Origin: Clostridia bacterium
GTDB taxonomy: Bacteria > Bacillota > Peptococcia > DRI-13 > SM3-B62
Direction: 5' to 3'
DNA length: 32,719 nt
Assembly (NCBI GenBank): GCA_018433675.1
Contig: JAHDQS010000015.1
Location: forward strand, 126,170 to 158,888
In this document: positions 8,862 through 18,541 of the stretch, in pieces
Layout of the letters: each line of letters starts with the position of its first letter
Numbering within the stretch: the stretch's first letter is position 1
Program-made: the position numbers and the translations under genes
Notes under the pieces: generated by a model
Database searches by the model: none
Told to the model about the DNA's origin: nothing
The model's input: only the letters and a program-made list of their open reading frames with translations

Positions 8862-10622
8862 ATGAAAGTATTGCTTACAGGGAATGAGGCTATAGCCAGA
8901 GGAGCATACGAGGCAGGAGTGGGAGTAGCAGCCGGTTATCCGGGTACACCGAGTACGGAAATACTGGAGAGCATTGTTCAGTATCCGAGAATTTACAGTC
9001 AGTGGTCTCCTAACGAGAAGGTAGCCTTTGAAGTCGGTGTAGGTGCAAGCATTGCCGGTTCTCGAACTCTTGTTACGATGAAACATGTGGGCGTCAATGT
9101 AGCCGCCGATCCTCTTTTGACCTTTTCTTATACGGGGGTTAACGGGGGTTTTGTTCTTGTCTCGGCTGATGACCCGGGAATGCATAGTTCGCAAAATGAA
9201 CAGGATAATCGCAGATACGGAAGATTAGCTAAAATACCGGTGCTTGAGCCTGCCGACAGCAGGGAAGCTAAAGAGTTTGCCGCAAAAGCCTTTGAAATCA
9301 GCGAGGCTTTCGATACGCCGGTGATGCTGAGAATCACAACACGTATTGCACATTCACAGGGTATGGTTGAACTGGCAGAGCCGGTTCCTGTGGTGAAGAA
9401 GGAATACATTAAGAATGCTCAAAAGTATGTCATGATTCCGGCCTATGGGCGCATCAGGCATACGGTCGTGGAGGAACGTACAGAGAAACTGGTGCAGTAC
9501 GCCGGTGAAACAGAGTTGAATGTTACTAAGATCAAAGACCGGAAATTTGGGATCATTACCAGTGGTATTTGTTATCAATATGTTAAAGAAGCGTTTCCAC
9601 AGGCCAGCATTTTGAAGCTGGGGATGACTTATCCCTTATCCCAAAAGCTTGTGAAAGACTTTGCTTCCCAAGTGGACCGGGTATTTGTCGTTGAAGAATT
9701 AGAGCCCTTTCTGGAGGAAACGGTCGTAACTATGGGGCTAAAGGTAGATGGAAAAAGGCTTTTTCCGCTAATAGGTGAGCTCAGCGCTAAAATGGTCAGG
9801 GAAAAGATAAATAGAGAGATGGGGTTAGCTTCGTCCCCTGATGAGGAAAAAACAAGGGAGGGATTGCCATCAATACCGGCTAGGCCTCCTGTGCTGTGTC
9901 CCGGTTGTCCGCACCGGGCAGTCTTTTATGTTTTGAAAAAGCTAAAAATGGTAGTTACCGGTGACATTGGCTGTTATACCTTAGGAGCCCTTCCGCCTCT
10001 GGAGGCTATGGATACGACCATTTGCATGGGTGCCAGTATCGGTACAGCTTTGGGCATGGAAAAATCAAACCCCGAACTGGCTAAGAGGATCGTGGCGGTG
10101 ATAGGGGACTCCACCTTCTTTCACAGCGGAATAACCGGGTTGGTTGATATGTTGTACAATAAAGGAAAAGGAACCGTGCTGATTCTGGATAACAGCACGA
10201 CGGCCATGACAGGACACCAGCAGCACCCGGCAACGGGGAAAACACTCAAGAATGAGCCGACAGAGGCCGTTAACATTGCCGGCTTAGTGAGAGGATTAGG
10301 TGTAAAACGGGTCGTGGAAGTAGATCCTTTTGAGCTTGCCCGTTTGGAAGCCCTCATCAAGGAGGAAACGGCTGCGGAGGAAGTGTCGGTGATAATAGCC
10401 AAAAGGCCTTGTGCACTTTTGGAAAAAGCGGCCTCCGGCTACATGGTGATCGATGAGTCAAAGTGTATCAATTGTAAGCAGTGTATGGCTTTGGGCTGTC
10501 CTGCCATTGCGTTAAGGGATGGACGAGTAACCATAAATCCCGAGATATGTAACGGTTGTAATCTGTGCACACAGGTCTGCAAGGTAGGAGCAATCAGAAA
10601 GGCGGGTGAAGATGTTGAATAA
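8862..10622 (+). CDS. iorA: Indolepyruvate:ferredoxin oxidoreductase, alpha subunit
   Basis: 586 residues, normal for IorA. It decarboxylates aryl pyruvates (from aromatic amino acid transamination) to aryl-acyl-CoA with reduction of ferredoxin. The N-terminal pyrimidine-type domain starts LLTGNEAIARGAYEAGVGVAAGYPGTPSTE. The thiamine-diphosphate domain shows CPGCPHRAVFYVL (about residue 346), GDIGCYTLGALPP (about 366) and GDSTFFHSGITGL with a downstream Asn. The C-terminus has two ferredoxin-type cluster motifs, CINCKQCMALGCP (about 534) and CNGCNLCTQVC (about 562). AAGGAAGGCGGG precedes ATG 8862. The 3' end overlaps iorB, so the two subunits are translationally coupled. The enzyme is oxygen-sensitive, fitting an anaerobe that ferments or synthesises aromatic amino acids. 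Confidence 0.95.
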   Translation: MKVLLTGNEAIARGAYEAGVGVAAGYPGTPSTEILESIVQYPRIYSQWSPNEKVAFEVGVGASIAGSRTLVTMKHVGVNVAADPLLTFSYTGVNGGFVLVSADDPGMHSSQNEQDNRRYGRLAKIPVLEPADSREAKEFAAKAFEISEAFDTPVMLRITTRIAHSQGMVELAEPVPVVKKEYIKNAQKYVMIPAYGRIRHTVVEERTEKLVQYAGETELNVTKIKDRKFGIITSGICYQYVKEAFPQASILKLGMTYPLSQKLVKDFASQVDRVFVVEELEPFLEETVVTMGLKVDGKRLFPLIGELSAKMVREKINREMGLASSPDEEKTREGLPSIPARPPVLCPGCPHRAVFYVLKKLKMVVTGDIGCYTLGALPPLEAMDTTICMGASIGTALGMEKSNPELAKRIVAVIGDSTFFHSGITGLVDMLYNKGKGTVLILDNSTTAMTGHQQHPATGKTLKNEPTEAVNIAGLVRGLGVKRVVEVDPFELARLEALIKEETAAEEVSVIIAKRPCALLEKAASGYMVIDESKCINCKQCMALGCPAIALRDGRVTINPEICNGCNLCTQVCKVGAIRKAGEDVE

Positions 10623-11190
10623 GATAAACCTCTTACTCGTCGGGGTAGGCGGACAGGGAACAATCCTGGCCAGTAAGATCTTAGCTGAGGTTGCCCTGTT
10701 GAGTGGATTGGATGTTAAAATGTCGGAAATACACGGGATGGCTCAGCGTGGCGGTAGTGTTGTAACCCATGTAAAAATGGGGGATGAAATCTATTCGCCC
10801 CTTGTAGAGAAAGGAGAAGCTGATATTATCCTCTCCTTTGAGCAATTGGAAGCACTGCGTTGGTTGTCGTTCCTTAAACCGGACGGTGAGATCATAACCG
10901 GTACCCAGGTGATTGAACCGGTTCCGGTTATCATGGGCAAGGCGGTTTACCCCAGTGGCATTGTGAAGACTATACAAGGGAGGGTGCAAAAGCTGATCTC
11001 CCTCGATGCCTTGGCTTTTGCTACGGAATGCGGTAACGCGAAGGCCTCTAATGTTGTACTGATGGGGGTTTTGGCGCGTCGGTTGGGTTTTGCAAAAGAA
11101 ATATGGTTAAAAGCCCTGGACAATAAAGTTCCGGCAAAATTCCTGGATATTAACAAGAAAGCCTTTACCCAGGGATATGAGTTAGTATAA
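10612..11190 (+). CDS. iorB: Indolepyruvate:ferredoxin oxidoreductase, beta subunit
   Basis: About 192 residues. It begins MLNKINLLLVGVGGQGTILASKIL, the gamma-domain glycine motif of 2-oxoacid:acceptor oxidoreductases, followed by EIHGMAQRGGSVVTHVKMG, the family signature. I prefer ATG 10612 because AGGCGGG sits about 6 nt upstream; an in-frame GTG at 10606 would leave almost no ribosome-site spacing. It overlaps the end of iorA by 11 nt. It pairs with IorA to form the active complex. Confidence 0.94.
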   Translation: MLNKINLLLVGVGGQGTILASKILAEVALLSGLDVKMSEIHGMAQRGGSVVTHVKMGDEIYSPLVEKGEADIILSFEQLEALRWLSFLKPDGEIITGTQVIEPVPVIMGKAVYPSGIVKTIQGRVQKLISLDALAFATECGNAKASNVVLMGVLARRLGFAKEIWLKALDNKVPAKFLDINKKAFTQGYELV

Positions 11191-11210
11191 AGAATAATAC
11201 GAATAAAGCG

Positions 11211-11240
11211 GCGAAAAGCAGAAATAATGTTCGCTTTTTT
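11211..11240 (+). terminator. Weak intrinsic terminator after iorB
   Basis: GCGAA (11211-11215) and TTCGC (11230-11234) form a short stem with a 14-nt loop, followed directly by six T (11235-11240). An alternative AAAGCG/CGCTTT pairing is possible. The short stem keeps confidence low, but the T-run just before the pur promoter is suggestive. Confidence 0.4.
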
Positions 11241-11241
11241 C

Positions 11242-11270
11242 TTGACATGGTACCGTGTTGTGGGTAAGAT
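11242..11270 (+). promoter_or_regulatory. Sigma-A promoter of the pur operon
   Basis: TTGACA (11242-11247), exactly 17 bp, then TAAGAT (11265-11270): a perfect -35 and a 5-of-6 -10. Transcription should start near 11277, giving a leader of about 105 nt before purE. Confidence 0.85.
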
Positions 11271-11301
11271 ATGAATATAAGTTCGTTGGCGTTATTTATA
11301 G

Positions 11302-11339
11302 GTGAGTCTTAGTATATCGTCCGGAGAGGCTCACTTTTT
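11302..11339 (+). terminator. Leader hairpin (candidate attenuator) upstream of purE
   Basis: GTGAGTCT (11302-11309) pairs with AGGCTCAC (11327-11334), 8 bp with one G-T wobble and a 17-nt loop, followed by five T (11335-11339). It lies about 25 nt after the predicted start of transcription and 42 bp before the purE ATG, where it can only act on the operon's own leader RNA. No guanine-aptamer core was recognised. Confidence 0.6.
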
Positions 11340-11381
11340 GTTTTCGGATAGCGTTAACTTTTTGGTAAGGAGGAAAAAGCC

Positions 11382-11885
11382 ATGAATAAAGTTCTTATTG
11401 TCATGGGCAGCGATTCGGATTGGCCTGTCATGAAAAAGGCCGTGCAGGTTCTAAAGGATTTCAAAGTCGAATTTGAGCTTCATGTCGCTTCGGCTCACAG
11501 AACGACCGCAGAAGCTCTTAAGCTGGCTCAGGAAGCGGCAGAACGTGGTTTCGACGTCATTATCGCCGGTGCCGGGGCCGCGGCCCATCTGCCGGGTGTT
11601 TTGGCGGCGGTGACTCCGCTGCCGGTAATAGGGGTGCCGCTAAATGCTACGGCTTTGCAGGGTGTGGATGCTCTTTATGCTATTGTGCAGATGCCCTCCG
11701 GAGTGCCGGTGGCTTCCATGGGTATAGACGGAGCCAAGAACGCTGCGCTGTTTGCCGTGCAGATTTTAGGGGTCAATGATACTTCTTTACGGGAGGCTTT
11801 TAAAAATTACAAGGCTGAAATGGCCAAGGAAGTAGCCGTCAAGAACGAAAAAATCGGGCGGCTTGTTGAGGAAATGGAAGGTTAA
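11382..11885 (+). CDS. purE: N5-carboxyaminoimidazole ribonucleotide mutase (PurE, class I)
   Basis: 167 residues, the usual size. Motifs are GSDSDWPVM near the N-terminus, SAHRTT, AGAGAAAHLPGVLAAVTPLPVIGVP and IVQMPSGVPVASM, all of the class I type that converts N5-CAIR to CAIR. AAGGAGG is placed just before ATG 11382. It is the first gene of the operon. The N5-CAIR synthetase PurK, which normally supplies its substrate, is not encoded beside it or anywhere in this window. Confidence 0.96.
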   Translation: MNKVLIVMGSDSDWPVMKKAVQVLKDFKVEFELHVASAHRTTAEALKLAQEAAERGFDVIIAGAGAAAHLPGVLAAVTPLPVIGVPLNATALQGVDALYAIVQMPSGVPVASMGIDGAKNAALFAVQILGVNDTSLREAFKNYKAEMAKEVAVKNEKIGRLVEEMEG

Positions 11886-11904
11886 AAAGAGGTGAGGGTT
11901 TCAG

Positions 11905-13200
11905 ATGATTGATCGCTACACGTTGCAAGAAATGGGGAAAATATGGACGGAGGACAACCGTTGGGCATGCATGCTGGAGGTAGAGCTTTTAGCCTGCGAG
12001 GCCATGGCGGAATTAGGAATGATTCCGACAAAGGCCGCCCAAAACATTCGTAGTAAGGCCGCCTTTGATGTGGCTAGGATCAAGGAAATTGAGGAAACGA
12101 CAAAACATGATGTTATTGCTTTTTTAACAAATGTTGGGGAATATGTGGGAGAGGACGCAAAATACATACATATGGGAATGACTTCCTCTGATGTCCTGGA
12201 TACTGCTCTGTCTTTGCAGCTGAAACAGGCAGGTGAGCTGATTTTAGTTGAATTAGAAGCGTTAAGTGATACTTTGCAAGAAAAGGCGCGTACGTACAAA
12301 GATGCCTTGATGATGGGACGAACACACGGGGTCCATGCCGAACCTGTCACTTTTGGCTTGAAGATGGCTCTGTGGTATACGGAAAACGAGAGAAACATCG
12401 GACGGATGAGGGAAGCTATTAAGACGGTGAGTGTAGGGAAAATATCCGGTGCCGTAGGGACATTTGCCAATATCCCTCCGCAAATCGAGGAATATGTTTG
12501 TGATAAGTTGGGATTAAAGCCGGCTCTGGTGGCAACACAGGTTATTCAGCGCGATCGTCATGCGCAGTTTATGTCTGTCTTAGCTGTTATTGCCGGTTCT
12601 TTGGAAAAGTATGCTATTGAGCTGAGACACCTGCAGCGTACCGAGGTGTTGGAGGTTGAAGAGCCCTTTGGCAAGGGGCAGAAGGGTTCCTCTGCTATGC
12701 CTCATAAGAAAAACCCCATCATCGGGGAAAGGGTCACAGGTTTGGCAAGACTTATTCGCGGCAATACGACAGCTGCTTACGAAAACATCGCTCTTTGGCA
12801 TGAAAGGGATATCAGTCATTCCTCAGTGGAAAGGGTAATCCTTCCCGACAGCACGATCCTTATGCATTATATGCTGCGTCAAATGAGAAAGGTCTTGCAA
12901 GGGCTTAAAGTGAATACCGAGACAATGCGCGATAATGTGGAAAAAACCCACGGCCTTATTTTTTCTCAACGTGTAATGCTTGCCTTGGTGGGGAAAGGCT
13001 TAGCAAGGGAAAAGGCTTATGAGATGACACAGCGTAACGCCATGCGGGCTTGGGACGAGAAGAAGGATCTGAAGTATTTGGTATTTGAAGACAAAGAGGT
13101 TATGTCGTTTTTGAGTGAAGAAGAGGTGGACGACCTCTTTGATTATGCTCATCATACCAAAAATGTCGACTACATTTTTAAAAGGGCGGGCCTGTCTTGA
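11905..13200 (+). CDS. purB: Adenylosuccinate lyase
   Basis: 431 residues, typical of PurB. It cleaves SAICAR to AICAR plus fumarate and adenylosuccinate to AMP. The fumarase/aspartase superfamily signature SSAMPHKKNPI lies at about residue 262. Other conserved blocks are MTSSDVLDTALSLQ, GRTHGVHAEPVTFGLK and RDISHSSVERVILPD. It starts 19 bp after purE with a GAGGTGAGG ribosome site and belongs to the same transcript. It serves both the IMP pathway and the AMP branch. Confidence 0.97.
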   Translation: MIDRYTLQEMGKIWTEDNRWACMLEVELLACEAMAELGMIPTKAAQNIRSKAAFDVARIKEIEETTKHDVIAFLTNVGEYVGEDAKYIHMGMTSSDVLDTALSLQLKQAGELILVELEALSDTLQEKARTYKDALMMGRTHGVHAEPVTFGLKMALWYTENERNIGRMREAIKTVSVGKISGAVGTFANIPPQIEEYVCDKLGLKPALVATQVIQRDRHAQFMSVLAVIAGSLEKYAIELRHLQRTEVLEVEEPFGKGQKGSSAMPHKKNPIIGERVTGLARLIRGNTTAAYENIALWHERDISHSSVERVILPDSTILMHYMLRQMRKVLQGLKVNTETMRDNVEKTHGLIFSQRVMLALVGKGLAREKAYEMTQRNAMRAWDEKKDLKYLVFEDKEVMSFLSEEEVDDLFDYAHHTKNVDYIFKRAGLS

Positions 13201-13236
13201 TTTTGGCAGATAATAAGAGAAGAAGGGGGTTTGTTT

Positions 13237-13959
13237 ATGATGGAGGGGTTAAAAATGCTCTATGAAGGGAAGGCCAAGAAGATTTATGAAACGGCCGATC
13301 CCGAATTGCTTTTGGTGCACTATAAAGACGATGCCACCGCGTTTAACGGTCTTAAAAAGGGTTCAATAAAGGATAAAGGGTATTATAATAATCAGATTTC
13401 GGCTATATTTTTTAGAATACTGACAGCACAAGGGGTGCCCAATCATTTTGTAGAGTTGACCGGAGAAAGGGAAATGCTGGTCAAAAACTTAGAAATAGTT
13501 CCGGTGGAGGTTGTTGTCCGCAATATTGCAGCCGGTTCTCTGGCTAAACGTCTCGGTAAGTCTGAGGGCACAAAGCTACCTTTTCCGGTCGTGGAATTCT
13601 ACTATAAAGATGATGAACTGGGCGACCCCATGATAAACGGGTATCATATCAAAGCTCTTGAACTGGCAAGCCCAAAAGAGATGGATACCATCGAGGAAAT
13701 GGCTCTGAAGATAAATGAGATACTGCTCTCATATTTAAAACCCCTGGGGCTTGAACTGGTGGATTTCAAATTGGAGTTTGGGAGACACCAAGGAAAAATC
13801 ATGTTGGGAGATGAAATTTCTCCTGATACGTGCCGTTTTTGGGATGCGAAAACCCACGAAAAGCTGGATAAAGACAGGTTTCGGCGCGATCTCGGCAAGG
13901 TCGAAGAGGCATATCAGGAGATACTAAAACGTCTAAAAGGAGAAAAAACAGATGTTTAA
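13237..13959 (+). CDS. purC: SAICAR synthetase
   Basis: About 240 residues. It joins CAIR and aspartate using ATP. Family blocks are [70 protein letters not shown] and [13 protein letters not shown] chose ATG 13237 because AAGGGGG (13223-13229) lies 7 nt upstream and the N-terminus then matches the usual length. ATG 13255 behind GGAGGGG (13242-13248) is a real alternative, and a TTG at 13231 is less likely. The 3' end overlaps purS by 8 nt. Confidence 0.96.
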   Translation: MMEGLKMLYEGKAKKIYETADPELLLVHYKDDATAFNGLKKGSIKDKGYYNNQISAIFFRILTAQGVPNHFVELTGEREMLVKNLEIVPVEVVVRNIAAGSLAKRLGKSEGTKLPFPVVEFYYKDDELGDPMINGYHIKALELASPKEMDTIEEMALKINEILLSYLKPLGLELVDFKLEFGRHQGKIMLGDEISPDTCRFWDAKTHEKLDKDRFRRDLGKVEEAYQEILKRLKGEKTDV

Positions 13960-14203
13960 AGCGGTTGTAACCATTACTTTCAAAAAAAATATCCTCGATC
14001 CGCAAGGCAGTGCTGTGCATAAAGCCCTGCATTCCCTCGGTTATCCTGAGGTTTCTGATGTACGAGTAGGAAAACACATCGAGGTTGTAATGGATGTCGA
14101 TAGCGATGAGGAAGCACATAAAAGAATCGAAGAGATGTGCACCAAGCTTTTGGCGAATCCTGTTATTGAAGATTATCAAATCGATGTGGCGGTGGTCGAA
14201 TAA
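13952..14203 (+). CDS. purS: FGAM synthase subunit PurS
   Basis: 83 residues, normal length. Begins [18 protein letters not shown] and contains the [18 protein letters not shown] block. PurS bridges PurQ and the small PurL, helping channel ammonia in formylglycinamidine ribonucleotide synthesis. AAGGAG lies within the end of purC, 9 nt from the ATG. Its TAA overlaps the purQ ATG (TAATG). Confidence 0.96.
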   Translation: MFKAVVTITFKKNILDPQGSAVHKALHSLGYPEVSDVRVGKHIEVVMDVDSDEEAHKRIEEMCTKLLANPVIEDYQIDVAVVE

Positions 14204-14907
14204 TGAGATTTGGAGTTGTGGTTTTTCCAGGGTCAAACTGTGATGCCGATTGTTATCATGTTATTGATAAGGTCTTGGCAGAGCCTGTGGAATACTTGTG
14301 GCATGGTGATAGAGATTTAAAGGAAGTTGATTGTGTTATCCTGCCGGGAGGGTTTTCTTACGGCGATTATCTGCGGGTCGGGGCAATCGCCCGTTTTTCA
14401 CCGGTGATGGAGAAGGTTCTGGAACATGCCGCCGAGGGCGGGCTGGTTATCGGTATTTGCAACGGTTTCCAAATCCTGACCGAGGTAGGTCTTTTACCAG
14501 GAGCTCTAGTAAAAAACCCCAGTTTGAAGTTCCAGTGTCATAATACCCGACTGAGGGTGGAGAGAAACGATCTCCCGTTTACCTCTTTATACAAAAAAAA
14601 GGAGATAGTGGAAATCCCTATCGCCCACGGGGAAGGAAGTTTTGTGGCGGATGAGGAAACCCTGGGGCTGTTAGAGAAAGAAAACCGGGTGGTTTTTCGT
14701 TATTGCGATGAAAACGGCGAGATTACTGGGATAGCGAATCCCAATGGATCTCTCAACAACATTGCCGGCATCTGTAACGAAAAGGGCAATGTGCTGGGAA
14801 TGATGCCCCATCCGGAAAGGTGCGCGGAAGAAATGTTAGGCGGTTTAGACGGAGAAATATTGTTTAGGTCGCTTGCCGGATGGCGGCAGGGAGGTGATGT
14901 GGCGTGA
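14203..14907 (+). CDS. purQ: FGAM synthase glutaminase subunit PurQ
   Basis: 234 residues, a class I glutamine amidotransferase. The nucleophile is Cys86 in [11 protein letters not shown]. The His/Glu partners are in the C-terminal [22 protein letters not shown] at the N-terminus and the oxyanion-type [10 protein letters not shown] are also typical. It hydrolyses glutamine and passes ammonia to PurL. It overlaps purS by one base and purL by four (GTGA), so the three subunits PurS, PurQ and PurL are translationally coupled. Confidence 0.97.
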   Translation: MRFGVVVFPGSNCDADCYHVIDKVLAEPVEYLWHGDRDLKEVDCVILPGGFSYGDYLRVGAIARFSPVMEKVLEHAAEGGLVIGICNGFQILTEVGLLPGALVKNPSLKFQCHNTRLRVERNDLPFTSLYKKKEIVEIPIAHGEGSFVADEETLGLLEKENRVVFRYCDENGEITGIANPNGSLNNIAGICNEKGNVLGMMPHPERCAEEMLGGLDGEILFRSLAGWRQGGDVA

Positions 14908-17102
14908 AGAAGGAATTCTGGCGTAAAATGGGGCTTTCTGAAGAGGAATATGGGATGATTAAAGGTATCCTGGGAAGAGAGCCTAATGAGGTTGAACTGG
15001 GAATTTTCGGGGTAATGTGGTCCGAGCACTGCAGTTATAAAAATTCCAAAGCCGTGCTGCGGTCTTTCCCTACTACCGGGGAACGTGTTGTGCAGGGTCC
15101 GGGGGAAAATGCCGGTGTATTGGACATCGGGGACGGGCAAGGGGTAGTCTTTAAAATAGAGAGCCATAACCATCCGTCGGCCATCGAGCCATACCAAGGA
15201 GCGGCGACGGGAGTAGGCGGTATCATCCGTGACATTTTCACGATGGGGGCCAGACCGATAGCCTCCCTTAATTCGCTGCGTTTCGGTTCTTTGAAAAGCA
15301 AACGGTCACGCTATCTCTTTAGCGGTGTTGTGGCGGGGATTGCCGGTTATGGCAATTGCATCGGCATTCCAACTATCGGCGGCGAGGTGTATTTTCATCC
15401 GTCATACGAAGAAAACTGTCTGGTGAACGCCATGTGCATTGGGCTGATCGATATCAAGGACATTGCCAAAGGAGTGGCCCAAGGGCCCGGAAATCCGGTG
15501 CTGGTCGTGGGAGCTAAGACCGGCAGGGATGGGATTCATGGGGCGACCTTTGCCTCAGAAGAATTGAATGAAAAATCGGAGGAAAAACGCCCGGCTGTTC
15601 AAGTAGGGGATCCGTTCATGGAGAAGCTGCTTTTGGAGGCTTGTTTGGAACTGATCAAGACCGGTTACGTGGTTGGTATGCAGGATATGGGAGCTGCAGG
15701 TTTGACCAGTTCTTCCAGTGAAATGGCCTCTCGGGCCGGGACCGGTATGGAAATGGATATAGCTAAGGTGCCCCGCCGGGAGACGGGGATGACACCTTAT
15801 GAGATAATGCTTTCTGAGTCCCAGGAAAGAATGTTGGTGGTGGCAAAAAGCGGAGCGGAAAAAGCGGTACAGGACATTTTCGCCAAATGGGGCCTGGAGG
15901 CGGTCGTTATCGGGAAGGTTACGGATGACGGCTACTTGACTGTTAAGGAAGGGGATGAAGTAGCAGCTCGTATACCAGCCAAAGCCTTGACAGAAATGTG
16001 CCCTGTTTATGCAAAAGAGGCCAAAAAGCCTGAGTATTTGATAAAGGCACAGGAATATGATTTAAGCACCTTACCCGAGTTGGGGGATTACGGACAGGTT
16101 ATTATGACTTTGCTGGGTACGGGCAATATTGCCAGCAAGGAATGGGTTTACCGCCAGTACGATTATATGGTGGGGTTAAATACTGTGGTGGGACCCGGTT
16201 CGGATGCCGCCGTGCTGAGAATAAAGGGGACAAACAAAGGGATTGCCGCTACAACGGATTGTAATGCTCGCTACGTGTATCTCGATCCTTATCAGGGGGG
16301 GCAGATTGCCGTGGCCGAAGCCGCCAGAAACCTGGTCTGTGCTGGGGCATTGCCCTTGGGAGTTACTGATTGTCTGAATTTCGGCAATCCGGAGAAACCG
16401 GAAATATTTTGGCAGTTTAAAGAAGCGGCAGCCGGCATCAGCGAGGCCTGTCGTACGCTTGATACTCCCGTTACCGGCGGTAATGTCAGTTTTTATAACG
16501 AAACAAAGGGAGAGTCAATCTATCCGACACCTGTTATAGGCATGGTCGGTTTGCTGGAGGACATCTCCCGGGTCATGACGATGGGCTTTAAAGATGAGGA
16601 TGATATTATAATTCTTTTAGGAGAGAGTAAGGATGAGTTGGGCGGTACAGCCTATCTCAGCGTTATTCACGGTTTAGAGGCCGGAAAGCCGCCGAGTATT
16701 GACTTGGAGGCGGAAAGGATTATCCAGAGGACAACCCTGGCCTTGATTAAGGAGGGGTTAGTGAAATCCGCTCATGACTGTGCCGAAGGGGGTTTGTCGA
16801 TTGCCCTGGCGGAATGCTGTATGGCGGGAGGCATCGGTGCGGATGTTGTGTTGTCGGAAGAAATGAAGGCCAGTAGCTTGCTTTTTGCGGAATCACAGTC
16901 CAGGATCATTGTAACGGCTCACAAAGAAAAAATGGATAAGGTATTGAGCAGATTGAGTATCAACAAGGTGCCGTATAAGGTGTTAGGCAATGTGGGCGGT
17001 GAAGACCTGAAAATCACCGGTTCGGGCTGGAAGGTACGCTTGGCTGTATGCGATATGGAGGAAAAGTATCGGGGGGCAATAGCATGTTATATGGACATGT
17101 AG
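14904..17102 (+). CDS. purL: FGAM synthase subunit PurL (small type)
   Basis: 732 residues, the small PurL that works with PurS and PurQ, not the 1,300-residue fused form. Conserved blocks are [50 protein letters not shown] and [10 protein letters not shown]. It converts FGAR to FGAM using ATP. The GTG start overlaps the purQ stop, with GGAGGTGATG about 8 nt upstream. The 3' end overlaps the chosen purF start by 19 nt. Confidence 0.97.
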   Translation: MKKEFWRKMGLSEEEYGMIKGILGREPNEVELGIFGVMWSEHCSYKNSKAVLRSFPTTGERVVQGPGENAGVLDIGDGQGVVFKIESHNHPSAIEPYQGAATGVGGIIRDIFTMGARPIASLNSLRFGSLKSKRSRYLFSGVVAGIAGYGNCIGIPTIGGEVYFHPSYEENCLVNAMCIGLIDIKDIAKGVAQGPGNPVLVVGAKTGRDGIHGATFASEELNEKSEEKRPAVQVGDPFMEKLLLEACLELIKTGYVVGMQDMGAAGLTSSSSEMASRAGTGMEMDIAKVPRRETGMTPYEIMLSESQERMLVVAKSGAEKAVQDIFAKWGLEAVVIGKVTDDGYLTVKEGDEVAARIPAKALTEMCPVYAKEAKKPEYLIKAQEYDLSTLPELGDYGQVIMTLLGTGNIASKEWVYRQYDYMVGLNTVVGPGSDAAVLRIKGTNKGIAATTDCNARYVYLDPYQGGQIAVAEAARNLVCAGALPLGVTDCLNFGNPEKPEIFWQFKEAAAGISEACRTLDTPVTGGNVSFYNETKGESIYPTPVIGMVGLLEDISRVMTMGFKDEDDIIILLGESKDELGGTAYLSVIHGLEAGKPPSIDLEAERIIQRTTLALIKEGLVKSAHDCAEGGLSIALAECCMAGGIGADVVLSEEMKASSLLFAESQSRIIVTAHKEKMDKVLSRLSINKVPYKVLGNVGGEDLKITGSGWKVRLAVCDMEEKYRGAIACYMDM

Positions 17103-18541
17103 ATTGGGAGGAACCGGCAGATAAGATGGAAGAGGCCTGTGGTGTTTTTGGCATCTTTGCGCCCGGCAGAGATGTTGCCAGGCTGTCATATTACGGGTTG
17201 TATTCTTTACAGCACCGCGGTCAGGAAAGTGCGGGCATTGCGGTTACCGACGGACGTGAGGTTAAGCTGCATAAGGAAATGGGTTTGGTTTCCGAGGTTT
17301 TTTCGGAGGATATTTTACAGAGATTAAAGGGCATCGGAGCAATCGGTCATGTACGTTATTCTACAACGGGTGCCAGCCTGGCCGTTAATGCCCAACCTTT
17401 GGTATGTCAATACCTTCAGGGCAGCTTAGCGATTGCCCATAACGGGAATCTGACTAATGCGGATGAATTAAGGGAAAAATTGGCGGCCAACGGTTCTGTC
17501 TTTCAGTCAACCATAGATTCCGAAATTATCGTGAATTTGATAGCCCGCTATGGACAGGGGACCATTGAAGACGCCTTGATGAAATGTATGATCGATCTCA
17601 AAGGGACATATTCTCTGGTGGTAATGACAGAGGATAAGGTTATCGGGGTGAGGGATCCGTACGGCAATCGGCCTCTCTGTATCGGAAGGTTGGGGGAAGA
17701 TTATCTCATTGCCTCCGAATCCTGTGCTTTGGACCTGTTGGGGGCTGAATTTGTCCGGGATGTAAATCCGGGTGAAATAGTGACCCTTGATAAGAACGGT
17801 CTATGCTCGAAGCAGTTTGTTCTGCCGGTACAAAAGGCTGTTTGTATTTTTGAGTATGTCTATTTTGCTCGACCGGATTCGAATATTGACGGGCTCAATG
17901 TTATGCAGGTGCGCAGGGCGATGGGCAGGGAATTGGCCAAGGAACACCCCGTAGAAGTCGATTTGGTGGTGCCTGTTCCCGATTCAGGGATTGCCGGAGC
18001 CCTGGGTTATGCGGAACAGTTAGGATTGGTGTTTGATATGGGGTTGATAAAAAATCGCTATATCGGACGAACCTTTATTAAGCCTGACCAGAGCGAGCGT
18101 GATTTGGCGGTAAGGATGAAGCTCAATCCGGTTACCAATCTGGTGAAGGACAAACGATTAGTCCTCCTTGACGATTCGGTGGTGAGAGGGACCACAAGCA
18201 AAAAAATCGTAGAAATGCTAAAATATAAGGGGGCGAAAGAAGTTCATTTGCGAATTACTTCGCCGCCGGTAAAGGGTCCATGTTATTATGGAATTGATAC
18301 CTCGGAACGTTCGCAATTGATTGCGGCTCAGAAAACTCTTGATGAAGTACGGGAGTATATTGGTGCCGACTCTTTAAAATATTTAAGCATAGAAGGGTTA
18401 TACAGGGCGGTAGGTAAGAAAACAGGTTTTTGTACGGCTTGTTTTGATGGACGGTATCCTATCGAGGTTTCAGCCAGAGCGGGTCTGGGCAAGCATGTTT
18501 TAGAAATACCGCGAAATGTACGAAGGGAGGCTGGAACATGA
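17084..18541 (+). CDS. purF: Amidophosphoribosyltransferase
   Basis: 485 residues. It makes 5-phosphoribosylamine from PRPP and glutamine, the committed step. I chose ATG 17084 because GGGGGG sits 7 nt upstream. It gives an 18-residue propeptide ahead of Cys19 in [10 protein letters not shown], which would become the N-terminal nucleophile after processing. ATG 17126, closer to the Cys, lacks good ribosome-site spacing; an in-frame ATG at 17048 is less likely. The PRPP loop is [13 protein letters not shown]. Cysteines in [17 protein letters not shown] and FCTACF match the four ligands of the Bacillus-type [4Fe-4S] cluster that controls stability, so this is the oxygen-labile Fe-S form. Coupled with purL and purM by overlaps. 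Confidence 0.96.
   Translation: MLYGHVDWEEPADKMEEACGVFGIFAPGRDVARLSYYGLYSLQHRGQESAGIAVTDGREVKLHKEMGLVSEVFSEDILQRLKGIGAIGHVRYSTTGASLAVNAQPLVCQYLQGSLAIAHNGNLTNADELREKLAANGSVFQSTIDSEIIVNLIARYGQGTIEDALMKCMIDLKGTYSLVVMTEDKVIGVRDPYGNRPLCIGRLGEDYLIASESCALDLLGAEFVRDVNPGEIVTLDKNGLCSKQFVLPVQKAVCIFEYVYFARPDSNIDGLNVMQVRRAMGRELAKEHPVEVDLVVPVPDSGIAGALGYAEQLGLVFDMGLIKNRYIGRTFIKPDQSERDLAVRMKLNPVTNLVKDKRLVLLDDSVVRGTTSKKIVEMLKYKGAKEVHLRITSPPVKGPCYYGIDTSERSQLIAAQKTLDEVREYIGADSLKYLSIEGLYRAVGKKTGFCTACFDGRYPIEVSARAGLGKHVLEIPRNVRREAGT

Noticed and set aside
11271-11312. Leader peptide MNISSLALFIGES ending in the purE leader hairpin
   Set aside because: Its ATG at 11271 lies directly after the -10 box and before the expected transcription start, and it has no ribosome site.
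11277-11381. Guanine/adenine riboswitch before purE
   Set aside because: The conserved three-way-junction core of the purine aptamer is not present; only a simple hairpin is seen.
11916-12470. 184-codon minus-strand ORF inside purB
   Set aside because: It lies wholly antisense to a canonical purB with no sign of independent coding.
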